This document shows, piece after piece, positions 10,107 to 19,591 of a stretch of DNA of 64,000 nucleotides; the stretch's first letter is position 1; the number at the start of each line of letters is the position of its first letter. The translations under genes and the position numbers were made by a program. The stretch comes from Nitzschia sp. pyKryTriq1 (taxonomy: Eukaryota > Bacillariophyta > Bacillariophyceae > Bacillariales > Bacillariaceae). The notes under the pieces were generated by a model. The model was not told where the DNA came from, ran no database searches, and was given only the letters and a program-made list of their open reading frames with translations. The stretch spans positions 3,148,629-3,212,628 of the forward strand of contig OY101119.1 of the NCBI GenBank assembly GCA_956465555.1, in the 5' to 3' direction.

Positions 10107-11627
10107 TTACGCTTTTGGTTTGGCCTTGAAGGGCTTGGCAAATGTGTTGAGAACGGTCTTGCATTCATACAGATTATTTCCGTACACTCCAATATTGATA
10201 CGGGTGACGCCAGTCTTCTCGCCATCCTTTTCGGATTCAAACATACTGTGAATGACAATGCACGATTCTCCCTTGTGCTCTTCATTGTACTTGGCAACTT
10301 CTTCCAATAGTTGGCTGGAAGGTCCGAAATAACAAGTATCTCCCGATCGACGGAATAGTCCGACTTCAAATCCATATTCCGCCTTGAGTTTGTGCAAGGT
10401 CATCAAGGCGGGACAACTTCCCGTCACACGGGGGTTAATATCGACCAAGTATCCGGCACCCGACGAGTCAAACAAGACGTCGACACCGCAGAATCCCCAA
10501 AAGTTCATACCACGGCAGTATCGAACCACCTCTTCCACGAATGGAAGTTGCATTTCCTTGAGAGTGTCTTGATGTTCCATCATAAGGTACGAGTCCGAAC
10601 TGAATTTGCCGTCCGCTTCGCGGTGGTTTTCGTTGGATCCGAACCAGACGATGCTTCCATTGGGATGCATGAAAAAGTGACATGCCACATTACGAGCTAT
10701 ATCCACAAAGTCTACCACGACGTAGTTTGGATTTCCCGAATCAATCAAAAATTGCTGGAATTCTTCTTCATCTTCATCGTCGGAAATGATGAAAATTCCC
10801 TTGGATCCCATACTGTGGGTGGTCTTGACGACGCAAGGACGTTTGGTGCGAGTATCGGGCAGCAATTTGGTCGTCTTTTGCGTCATGAGATGGATCGCGT
10901 CCTTTCCAGCCAAGTGAAAGTGCGTATCGGGGTCATTGACGTGGTGCTTCAATTGCTCGACGGGCAAATACGCGTAGACCGTATTCTCGTTCGTGTCAAT
11001 TTTGGGGACAAACCTGGGCTCGACAAAGCCCGGCAGCACGGACGCCCAGTGCTCCATGAGACCTTCGGGCGGAGCTCCGTCACGCAAAAACACGGGATAC
11101 GAGGCCCCGTTCATACTGGCGTAGCGGTTGGGACCGAGAATTCCCTTGCTCTTGCTCGACTTGGGAGGGGGCCAGTCATGGAACCGGAACTTGGAGGCGT
11201 TGTGGAAGGACGAGTCCGTCGAGCTGGACGAAGGACTCTCAAAGAGCATGACCACGTCAGCCCCCGGGAGGTAGTTTGGGTCCTTCTTTTGCTTGTACTC
11301 GATTCCGGCCTTGATGTAGTCCGAGTAGAATCGCTTGCCGCCCCAGTTGGTGCACTTGAAGGTGCCGTCATCTTCAAAGTCGAATTCCTCGAACGATTCG
11401 TTCAGTTGATCCTTCAACTTGTCAGGCTCCGCCATCACGACAAGCGAGGCGATGGGAAGAACATTGCCCTCGACGGCGTCTTGTTCTTTGACCTCGTGAT
11501 CTTGAATCTCAAAGATGGAAAAGTCACTGAGCGACGACGAAGTGCGGTGGTGTGTATGCTGCTTGCTCCGGGGGTCGTCGCTGGGAGGCACCATGTCGGT
11601 GATCGTATCCTTCGGTTGCTCAGACAT
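10107..11627 (-). CDS. ATP-grasp domain protein, substrate unknown
   Basis: Single-exon product of 506 residues from the ATG at 11627 (MSEQPKDTITDMV); an in-frame ATG at 11690 would add 21 residues and cannot be excluded. The N-terminal 90 residues are polar, with an acidic patch (NESFEEFDFEDDG). The C-terminal half shows ATP-grasp features: a nucleotide-binding Lys segment RPCVVKTTHSMGSKGIF, then FWGFCGVDVLFD and the metal-binding YLVDINPRVTGS, which has the expected acidic residue and Asn pair. ATP-grasp enzymes join a carboxylate to an amine or thiol through an acyl-phosphate. No ligase subfamily was recognised. No signal peptide or membrane segment is seen, so a cytosolic location is likely. 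Confidence 0.85.
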   Translation of the reverse strand: MSEQPKDTITDMVPPSDDPRSKQHTHHRTSSSLSDFSIFEIQDHEVKEQDAVEGNVLPIASLVVMAEPDKLKDQLNESFEEFDFEDDGTFKCTNWGGKRFYSDYIKAGIEYKQKKDPNYLPGADVVMLFESPSSSSTDSSFHNASKFRFHDWPPPKSSKSKGILGPNRYASMNGASYPVFLRDGAPPEGLMEHWASVLPGFVEPRFVPKIDTNENTVYAYLPVEQLKHHVNDPDTHFHLAGKDAIHLMTQKTTKLLPDTRTKRPCVVKTTHSMGSKGIFIISDDEDEEEFQQFLIDSGNPNYVVVDFVDIARNVACHFFMHPNGSIVWFGSNENHREADGKFSSDSYLMMEHQDTLKEMQLPFVEEVVRYCRGMNFWGFCGVDVLFDSSGAGYLVDINPRVTGSCPALMTLHKLKAEYGFEVGLFRRSGDTCYFGPSSQLLEEVAKYNEEHKGESCIVIHSMFESEKDGEKTGVTRINIGVYGNNLYECKTVLNTFAKPFKAKPKA

Positions 11628-12757
11628 GATTGCTTGATTACTGCTTCGCTTGCTTGATTTCTTTCTTTCTTGGGATGAATGGAATGACAATGGGGACTGT
11701 ACTTCTCTTGTGGCCTGTAAAGTTAAGTCAACCGGTAGTTGTCGTTCCTGCTAGCTTTTTTTTTGACCGTCGTGTTGTCAACGACAAAACGACCGTCGTT
11801 GACGCATGATGCGTCGCGTGCATGCACCGCATGCACGCACCGCGGCAGTTGGAACGAATCTTTTTTCGTCGGTTCGCTCTCGCTCCAGTCCTCCCATCAC
11901 AAGATTGAGACACATGATTGGAGTAGTCGGCGTCGAGGCGTCTCCAAGACCCATTCGCCTAGTTCCCGTTTGGTTGGAGTCGTGAGATTCGAATCCTCCA
12001 CGTAAGAAATTACGTAGAAACAGGTACCAAAGGCCCCTCGAGGTCTGAATCATCAAAAGCAGAGGCGGTGTGATCGGAAATTGGAGATCTCCTCATTCCC
12101 ACCAAGCACCGACCAAGCAAGCAACAACGCGCGGCAAAGCGCAGGCATCACCAATGACGCTGGATCGGAACTGGGAGATTGCCACGTGTGTACGAGTAGA
12201 GTACAGCGCCCGCACCCTTCAAATAATTATTTCAAACGCTCTTTGTCCGTACTCCGTACGGATTTCAACCACTTCGACGTGCGGTACTCTACTCTAACGC
12301 CCCCCTTCCCAAGAGGCTTACTTCCAAAATCGGTAATCCGGCATTCAAACACATAGACAATGGTATTTTCCGTTGTTCGTCGCAATCCAGGGCTATTATG
12401 TATACCACCCACACGGAGATTCTTCTGTGGTCTACTCGTCCAAAAGAACAACCGACGAAGATGATACGCACGCTGCTTGCTTGAGAGCTATCCGACGAAT
12501 CAATCCTTGCTTCTCCCATTTCCCGTATGTTATTACAGTACAGGTACAGTACCGTCAGTTGCGTACGGGTACGGGTTTCAGTGGAGGTCACATACAGCGC
12601 ATGATCACGAACTGCATGATCGAGGATGCCCTCGTGATGCGAGGATCCGCCCCCCCCCGTCTCACAAAATAAAAAATCTATCGCATCGCACACCGCACAC
12701 AAAAACCTGCTCACAAAGAACCCATCGATCAACAAAAACAACGACAACAAAAACAAC
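11628..12757. other. Intergenic region between divergent genes
   Basis: About 1.1 kb between the divergent ATP-grasp and HSF genes, presumably holding both promoters. It contains short GC-rich stretches, a GTAC-type patch near 12536-12555 and a CAACAAAAACAAC leader directly before the HSF start. No gene seen. Confidence 0.5.
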
Positions 12758-14423
12758 ATGGAAGAGGTAAACCACCCGAACACTACTTCTAGAAATGCCA
12801 CCGGCACCCTCGTCTACAGCTCAGCAAACTCGTTTCCGTCCAAGATCTATACCATGTTGGAGGACGGCGAAGCGAGAGGCTTTGACGATATCGTGGCGTG
12901 GCAACAAGGAGGAAAATCGTTCAAGATTCATCAAACCGAAGCATTTGTATCGACGATTATGCAAATCTACTTTGGACAGGGCAAGTTCAAGTCGTTTCAA
13001 CGACAATTGAATAGCTACGGATGGAAAAAGGTAAATCATCATCTTCATATTCTTGCTGCTTTGTTGCTTGCTTGCTGCCTGGTGTGGTGGCTTCTCGTCA
13101 TTTTACTATCATCACATCTCACATCGTAAAATCCCGACTTTATACTGAAATATGTAGGTTCAAGTAGGCCCCAACAAAGGTGGATTCTTTCACAGCTCAT
13201 TCATTCGAGGCAAACCAGATTTGTTCAAGCACATTACCCGTCGGCGCGATCCGAGAAAACAAGAGAATCGAGCAGGAAGTCTAGTCGTAGCATCGCTCAA
13301 CAAGAAGCACCAGCGATCATCATCATCTCTGCTTTTTGGTACTGCGTTTGTTGTTGCTGCTGCTGCTGACCCGATCATGAGTACCACTAGTACCAGCACG
13401 CAGTTGGATACTCGAAGCATTCGAACTGTCATGGAGGAAGAAGAAAACAAGAGACGGAACCGCCATACTCGCGACCAATCGGTCGATATCGAAGCTTTGA
13501 TCATCGAAGCCAAGAAGCACCACCAGCACAAGCGTGATCAATCCCTCGACTTGTACGATTCTGAAATCGGCACCTTCTATGACTTTTTCTACCCACAAAT
13601 TCCTTTGGAAAAGTCCAACATTCATTCGACACTACTCAGCATGAATCATGGAGACGAAGACGGTGGTGAGCAGGAGTCGAAGACCGAACATGATCAAGAA
13701 CGGCGGCGCTGCGATATGATGAGATTGAACGATGGAGATTTGGCAGACTTTGTCACGATGCTGGAAAGCGACATTATGCAACAGCAAGAGGAACACATGA
13801 TAGAAGAACAACACCACCACCAGCAACAGTACTACGAAGAATATTACCTCCAACAAGGGGAGATGGCGGCGCAAGAAGTACTACAGCAACAACACCATCA
13901 TGAGTCGTCAGGAGCTCCACCATCTTCGTCATCAAGCACTACTACTGCTGCAAGTACTAGTCGTACTTACAACAAAAACAATATCAAAAATGTGGTACAC
14001 GATGAAGACTTCGAGTCGATCGAAATGAGCTTTCCTTTCAAGCTATATTTAATGCTGGAGAATGCGGAACGAGACAATTACATCCATATTGTGTCTTGGG
14101 TGCATGATGGCAAGGCATTCAAAGTGCACAATCACAATGAATTCGTCAGCCGAGTGATGCCCATATATTTTGATCAAAGCAAGTACGAAAGCTTCCGAAG
14201 GCAACTGAACTTTTATCATTTTTCGCGTTGCGGCAGGGGAGAAGATCGAGGCGTTATTTATCATCCGTACCTACGAAAGGGTGCTCGGTATCTCTGCAAT
14301 GGAATCAAACGCACCACAGGCGTCTTTCATGGCAACGCCAACAACAACAAGCTGGCACCACTCCCGACTTCTACGGCTAGTACTAGTACCCCCGGCGAGA
14401 AGGAGCAGCAGACCTACTACTAG
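12758..14423 (+). CDS. HSF-type protein with two DNA-binding domains (paralogue 1)
   Basis: Putative nuclear regulator. Exons 12758-13030 and 13158-14423 join in phase 0 (GGTAAAT donor, TATGTAG acceptor) to give 512 residues. Domain 1 (about residues 26-115): FPSKIYTMLEDGE, DDIVAWQQGGKSFKIHQTE, YFGQGKFKSFQRQLNSYGW, GGFFHSSFIRGKP. Domain 2 (about 383-475): FPFKLYLMLENAERD, IVSWVHDGKAFKVHN, YFDQSKYESFRRQLNFYHF, YHPYLRKGARYLC. Both keep the recognition-helix core. The 265-residue linker is Gln/His-rich and holds DSEIGTFYDFFYPQ and an acidic NDGDLADFVTMLESD segment that are also present in the neighbour at 15885. Two HSF domains in one chain is an unusual architecture; HSFs normally carry one and trimerise. 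The same layout in the intact neighbour argues against a gene-model fusion error. Confidence 0.92.
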
Positions 14424-15884
14424 TAGAAGGTGCTGCTGCTGACTTACTGCACCACCAATTTTCGTTCGGCTACTACTGATGAGGATTTATGATGGCCGTA
14501 CATCCTTGTAATACTAAAAGTAGAGTAATCGTGTAATCGTAGTGCTCTTTTTGGAAATCATAAATATGTCCTCGTAGTAGTAGTAGTAGTAGTAGTAGTA
14601 CTCTGGCTCCAACGGCGGTACTACTAGAGTAGAGCAACAACACCCAGCGAGAAGAACAAGCCGCAACTACTACGAGGAGTTCTCTGACTCTACTCTAGGT
14701 AGATTTTACCGTGCATGGATTTTGCTATCTACTCTAGAGGATATTCTATATAAAGAATACCATGATGCATGCCGGAAGAGATCCAACAACGCGCCTTTTG
14801 TTTTTTAGAAACAATCGGAGTTATTATTCTATTTTTCTCTCGCTCGTTCCTCCTCGGCGGCGGCGTCCCAATAATGCACAAAGTAGAATAGTGCTGCAAC
14901 AATAAGAAGGCCGCATGCAGAAGCAAGGTGGCGATAGGATCAGATTGTGCACGATTGATCTCGGATAATTCAGTGCGTGTTAGTTGATTGTACGACAGTA
15001 CAAGTGTGATCGCGACTAAGAGTATGAGTACTGTATCATCCTTGTCATCATCTTCTATCATACATTCTGGAGAGAATTGTGAGACAGGTTCCCTTGCGGC
15101 ACTCGTCGTCAAAAACAACAGCGGCGGATCTCCCAAATTGTGCACGATTGATGGACTGGAAGATTTCGTTTTCGTGAAGTACATGGATAAATAATAATAC
15201 TGTATCGTGGCAAATTCTATCTATCTCTTATCATGCACTCAGAATTGGAATTGTGAACCCGACCATCACCACTCTCTCTACACGTACCAGCAGAGACAGA
15301 ATGCCGCGGGGTACCGACAAGTAAGGCATGCTCTCATCATTATGAAGCACCGCCGTCCTGCCTGCACAAGTATAGGAAGTTCGCCATGTCTTTGTGCTGT
15401 CGCAGTTGTCATGTAATTCTAAAGGCTGGTCGGTTACATAGCAGAACTATAGACGGAGTAGCACCCTGCTCCACTGGAAAGTCTCGGAGTCGAAAAAAGG
15501 GCTTATTAGTGTGGATGGAAAGAACGCATCCACGAACTTCTCACGTCTCTGGTAACATAAATTATTTAATGATCGAAAAACATCGGAGGTACTTTACATC
15601 CGTCAGCCTGTGTTTGGGTAGCTTTCAGTAGGATTTCTACACAAAACTGATCCCTTCCAACGGGCCCTCTTTTTGACACTCCGACTACAAATTTAACGTG
15701 TATTTCTATCGCGGGGAAAAAATTAACACGCATTTCTAGCACGGTAAAATAATGGTCGGAGTTGATGATTTTCGCACATCATACACACACAACATGATGT
15801 TTTAGCCATCAGCTCTTCGCCTGTGGTCACAATTTCGTCCATCGCCTGCTTCAGCCCACATATCCAAAAAGATACTACCGCGGT
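14424..15884. other. Intergenic region between the two double-HSF genes
   Basis: About 1.5 kb. A (TAG)n tract occupies about 14573-14601 just after the first HSF gene, followed by more TACTAC/TAGTAG DNA. A 151-codon minus-strand ORF (14729-15184) has no family resemblance and unconvincing composition. The last part before 15885 probably contains the promoter of the second HSF. Confidence 0.5.
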
Positions 15885-17219
15885 ATGATGGCGACCACAC
15901 TACTACTAGACATCCCCATCACAGCTGAAACCATCGCCCCAGCCCCCAAGGACGATGACATCTTCAACGCCTTGTCCTTTCCAGGCAAGATTTACTCCCT
16001 CCTCGAAGACGCCGAAACCTTTGGTTTTCAAGATGTCATCTCCTGGCAAGCAGGCGGCAATTCCTTCAAGATCCACAAGCCAGAAGTGTACGAACGAACA
16101 ATCATGCAATCGTACTTTATGCAGACCAAGTTCAAGTCCTTCCAGCGTCAACTCAACATCTACGGCTTCAAGCTGGTGCAGGTCGGGCACAACAAGGGCG
16201 GGTACCACCACTCCTCTTTTGTCCGCGGATCTCCTCAGCTCTGCGCCAACATTGTTCGAAGCCACCGCGAGCGCAAAGCGCCGACTACGACCAGCACCCG
16301 TAAAACGATGGAAATGCCTCCAGTGAGCTCCCTTGATCCACTTGACTTCTTTTTCAGTGGCACTAATAACAGCAGCAGCTCTTTGGATGAACAAGGAGAA
16401 GCCGCGGATGACTTGTTTTTCAAAATGACGAATGTGCCCCAGCACCAAATGATGATGAAGGTGAACGACCAACTAGTACACCACCGAAGGAAATCGTCTT
16501 CCACGATGATTCAACTCGAAGACTCGGAAGTCTCTGCCTTTTACGAGTTCTTTTATCCTCAAGGTTGTGATAACAATAACAGCAACGGCAACGGCAACAG
16601 CAACAACAAAAAGCAGGGCGATGACAAACTGTTCATGGATACCTTCTTCACCGAGGACTCTGGCTGTGTCACAACAGGAGCACAAGCGGATGATTCCCAA
16701 GATTGGCAGTTTGGCACTGCTGACTTGAACGAATTCATTTCCGTCTTGCAGCAACAAGATATGGAAGAGAGCCAGGAGATGGAATCCTCCACCTCTGAAC
16801 AAATGATCATGATGGAGCAGCCACAGAAACACAAATCTCAGACCACCACCAACAGCAACAGCAACACCACCACCAAAGACAAGGAGAACTGCTTTCCCTA
16901 CAAGCTTCATCTTATGCTCGAAAACGCCAAACGAGACGGGTATGATTCCATCGTATCGTGGGTCAAGAAGGGCACGGCTTTCAAAGTGCATCAACCACAA
17001 GCCTTTGTCGAACACGTATTGCCCATGTATTTTGATCAATCCAAAATGGAAAGCTTTCGCAAACAGTGCAACTTGTATCAATTTTCCCGCATTTCCAAAG
17101 GTGTTGATCGGGGTGTCATCTCTCATCCCTTTCTCGTCGAAGGAAAGCGTCACTTGTGTGAACAAATCCGAAACGCTCGGCATACTACGCTATTCCAGCA
17201 ACAACAAGAACAATGTTGA
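15885..17219 (+). CDS. HSF-type protein with two DNA-binding domains (paralogue 2)
   Basis: Intronless, 444 residues. Domain 1 (about 32-128): FPGKIYSLLEDAET, DVISWQAGGNSFKIHKPE, YFMQTKFKSFQRQLNIYGF, GGYHHSSFVRGSP. Domain 2 (about 337-430): FPYKLHLMLENAKRD, IVSWVKKGTAFKVHQPQ, YFDQSKMESFRKQCNLYQF, ISHPFLVEGKRHLC. The linker contains DSEVSAFYEFFYPQ and a TADLNEFISVLQQQD segment that match the linker of paralogue 1. The order domain-linker motif-acidic segment-domain is the same in both, so the two genes arose by duplication of an ancestor that already had two domains. Within each protein domain 1 and domain 2 differ clearly, while each domain matches its counterpart in the other gene. The lack of an intron suggests intron loss or retroposition. 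Confidence 0.93.
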   Translation: MMATTLLLDIPITAETIAPAPKDDDIFNALSFPGKIYSLLEDAETFGFQDVISWQAGGNSFKIHKPEVYERTIMQSYFMQTKFKSFQRQLNIYGFKLVQVGHNKGGYHHSSFVRGSPQLCANIVRSHRERKAPTTTSTRKTMEMPPVSSLDPLDFFFSGTNNSSSSLDEQGEAADDLFFKMTNVPQHQMMMKVNDQLVHHRRKSSSTMIQLEDSEVSAFYEFFYPQGCDNNNSNGNGNSNNKKQGDDKLFMDTFFTEDSGCVTTGAQADDSQDWQFGTADLNEFISVLQQQDMEESQEMESSTSEQMIMMEQPQKHKSQTTTNSNSNTTTKDKENCFPYKLHLMLENAKRDGYDSIVSWVKKGTAFKVHQPQAFVEHVLPMYFDQSKMESFRKQCNLYQFSRISKGVDRGVISHPFLVEGKRHLCEQIRNARHTTLFQQQQEQC

Positions 17220-18334
17220 ATGGACGATACTTCTTTAGTTTACTACTACTACTACTATAGTACTACAGTTCTCTTCCAAGTACTTGAACCTTTAGCGTAC
17301 TAGCGTACTACATGCATTATTCAGTAATGTATTCTCTGCTCCATCTTCCAAGCGACGCCGCTTCTCTTTGTTCTCGTTGTGTTTACGCGACGGACGGACG
17401 GACTGACTGACTGACTGACTGACGACTCCTCACATCACGCACATGTGTCGTGAATTGGATTCGCGATGTACAGAAACAGTCCCAAATGGAGATCCAATCG
17501 GATGAGTCTGCGATTCAATCGGACGGTAGTCTTGGAAGTGACGTTCCAGCGGAAACTATTGTTTACTTTTCATTAAACGACGGAGAAAAAGTACCTTAAT
17601 TAAATCTAAAGTTTTATCTTAAGAGAATTCTGCCTACTATATAAATAATATCGGGGACATCCTGCCAATCCTGCCGATTCTCCTGCGCCTCTGATGGATG
17701 GGCGGGTTACTACAAAATATCTTGTTTCTCTGCTGAAGTCGTCCTTGCTTCACGGTAGGAGTGTGGCTCCGTAGGTGAGGCCCCTGCAGGAGCTGCAGTG
17801 GACATTACTACAAAACATCTTGTTTCTCTGCTGAAGTCGTCGCTTCACAGAGAAACATAAACATTATGGTCATGGTCGTCGTTAGGGGCTTGATGCTCGC
17901 TGCTCGAGCCGGAGCCCGTTCGGCGACCGTACCGGCCGGTCATTTCAATGTCTGCAGTCTGTCCTTCTTCCGTCCCTCCTCCCCGACTACAACGTACTCT
18001 TCTTCTTCTTATGAAGAATCGCTAAATTTCTTCTACCCGGTAATTAAATAAAGTGTCGGTGACAATAAATACAAGTGTCATCGGAAGGCAGGGCCGAAAC
18101 AAGGAAATAGAAGAAGCATCATCTCAATCATATTATTATCATCATGCTCTTCGTTGACGGCAGCCTACAACAATATGCCGAAAAATGAATCCACTCGATC
18201 TCCTTTCCCACCGACCATGAATGAAAACGCGCAACTCAAACTCAAATAAACAATAAAACCTCGAAAGAGTCGTACGAAATATCTTACAATCCAAACAAAT
18301 ATTAGTAGATACAACGTACTAACGGTATTGCACG
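17220..18334. other. Intergenic region with simple repeats
   Basis: Holds a TAC/TAG-rich tract just after the HSF stop (about 17243-17268), a (GACT)n run near 17400-17425 and the direct repeat 17707-17840. A 61-codon ORF at 17866 was not accepted as a gene. Confidence 0.5.
17707..17840. repeat. 36-bp direct repeat, two copies 98 bp apart
   Basis: The segments 17707-17742 and 17805-17840 match except at one base; each runs from TTACTACAAAA to CTGCTGAAGTCGT. Both are followed within a few bases by GCTTCAC. Function unknown. Confidence 0.8.
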
Positions 18335-19360
18335 ATGAGGATCCAACGAGGACACCGCAGCAGCAAATCCATTATTATTATGCCATCCTCCCCTTATTTG
18401 TCTATTAGTAGTAGTACTGACAACGGAAAGAAGGAGTCCGCCGTGATGCTGATCGAACCGCTACTCTCATCATCATCATCGTCATCATCATCATCATCAT
18501 CATTGCAAGATGATAATGGTGAACCGAGAACAACAACAGCAACTACACGGCTCTCGTCCTTTGTCACACGTGGTCTTCGATTCAATTTCTTAATGGCTGG
18601 CTGGATGTTGGGTTGCACTATGGAGCTTCTCTTGGCTCTAGAACAAGCAAAGGAAAGGTATTTGCTTGTGACAGCCAATCAGCACCACCAGAACAACAAC
18701 GAGGGCTTTGGGGCAAACGAGGAAATCATCATCACGGGGGCTGCTGCTGCTGCTTCTGCTGCTGGTGGTGGTGCCGCACATCAAAGCATCCAGTCCTTTC
18801 TTTCGGAATGTTTCTGGTACGAACTTTCCTATCTCTGTGCGGACGTATTGTTCGTACTGTATCTTTTCCTTTTGGCAAAGGCTACGAGGAAGGCCATGCG
18901 CAATAAAAGAAGTACTACTCCATCATGCGCGGGAGGAGGAGCAGCAGCAGCACCAGAAGCAGACTATTCACACGACTACGACGCAGCAGCATGCTGCATC
19001 ACCTCCCAGTGCCGAGCCATGAAAAGTCGAATTGGTTGGGAGGATGCTGTCAGAGCCTCGAACTTTGTCACGGGGATGATCTTTGGTGTGGTGACATGTC
19101 TCGTTGCTTTATTTGGACCCAAGATTATCCGCATCAAACTCATGCCCGCGATCACCACTATCGCTGTGGGCATTCTAACGTGCTTCCTTGCCAAGGCCAT
19201 GGTCATTCATGTATTTGGGGTCGTTCATAGTTGGAAGAATGTTAATGATTGTGGTGACGAACAAGAAGAAGAAGAGGACGAGACGGAGGATGAAGAACAA
19301 CAAGAACCACCACCAGCAAATGAGGGGCCGCCATGTTCGTATGTAGCACATATCGTATGA
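18335..19360 (+). CDS. Four-pass membrane protein, family unknown (paralogue of 19592-20788)
   Basis: 341 residues, intronless. A Ser-rich cytosol-like N-terminus (a CATCATC-coded poly-Ser run) precedes four hydrophobic segments: FLMAGWMLGCTMELLLAL, YLCADVLFVLYLFLL, ASNFVTGMIFGVVTCLVALF and ITTIAVGILTCFLAKAMVI. The tail is strongly acidic and ends GPPCSYVAHIV. The converging neighbour shares IQSFLS.CF..ELS.LC.DVLFV, the GW..A..ASNF.TG segment, CFLAKA and the ending GPP.Y....IV, so the two are paralogues. I do not recognise the family or function. Confidence 0.85.
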   Translation: MRIQRGHRSSKSIIIMPSSPYLSISSSTDNGKKESAVMLIEPLLSSSSSSSSSSSSLQDDNGEPRTTTATTRLSSFVTRGLRFNFLMAGWMLGCTMELLLALEQAKERYLLVTANQHHQNNNEGFGANEEIIITGAAAAASAAGGGAAHQSIQSFLSECFWYELSYLCADVLFVLYLFLLAKATRKAMRNKRSTTPSCAGGGAAAAPEADYSHDYDAAACCITSQCRAMKSRIGWEDAVRASNFVTGMIFGVVTCLVALFGPKIIRIKLMPAITTIAVGILTCFLAKAMVIHVFGVVHSWKNVNDCGDEQEEEEDETEDEEQQEPPPANEGPPCSYVAHIV

Positions 19361-19591
19361 GTAGTACGATCGTGCAACTGCTGGTCGTTCCTTATATGGT
19401 TGAACCAGCACTATATAGGGACTAGTTTCATTCTTTTTATTTTAACTGCTAATGGGTCTTGTTCTTCTTCTTCTTACTGTACGACTACTAAGAACAAGTA
19501 CTCAACCAAAGGCCGTCCTACTCTACTCGTAGAAGAGAAAGCAAGCTATGGTCGTTTATGGGGGACATAACAACAAGAACGATCGTAGTCC

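Noticed and set aside
10392-11657. 421-codon plus-strand ORF opposite the ATP-grasp gene
   Set aside because: Antisense shadow of a gene with clear ATP-grasp motifs; composition is not protein-like.
11930-12005. Possible tRNA, because of a GATTCGAATCCTCC stretch like a T-arm
   Set aside because: The flanking bases do not form a five-pair T stem, and no acceptor or anticodon arms could be built.
14729-15184. 151-codon minus-strand ORF between the HSF genes
   Set aside because: No recognisable domain, odd composition and no clear start context; kept only as a note in the intergenic entry.
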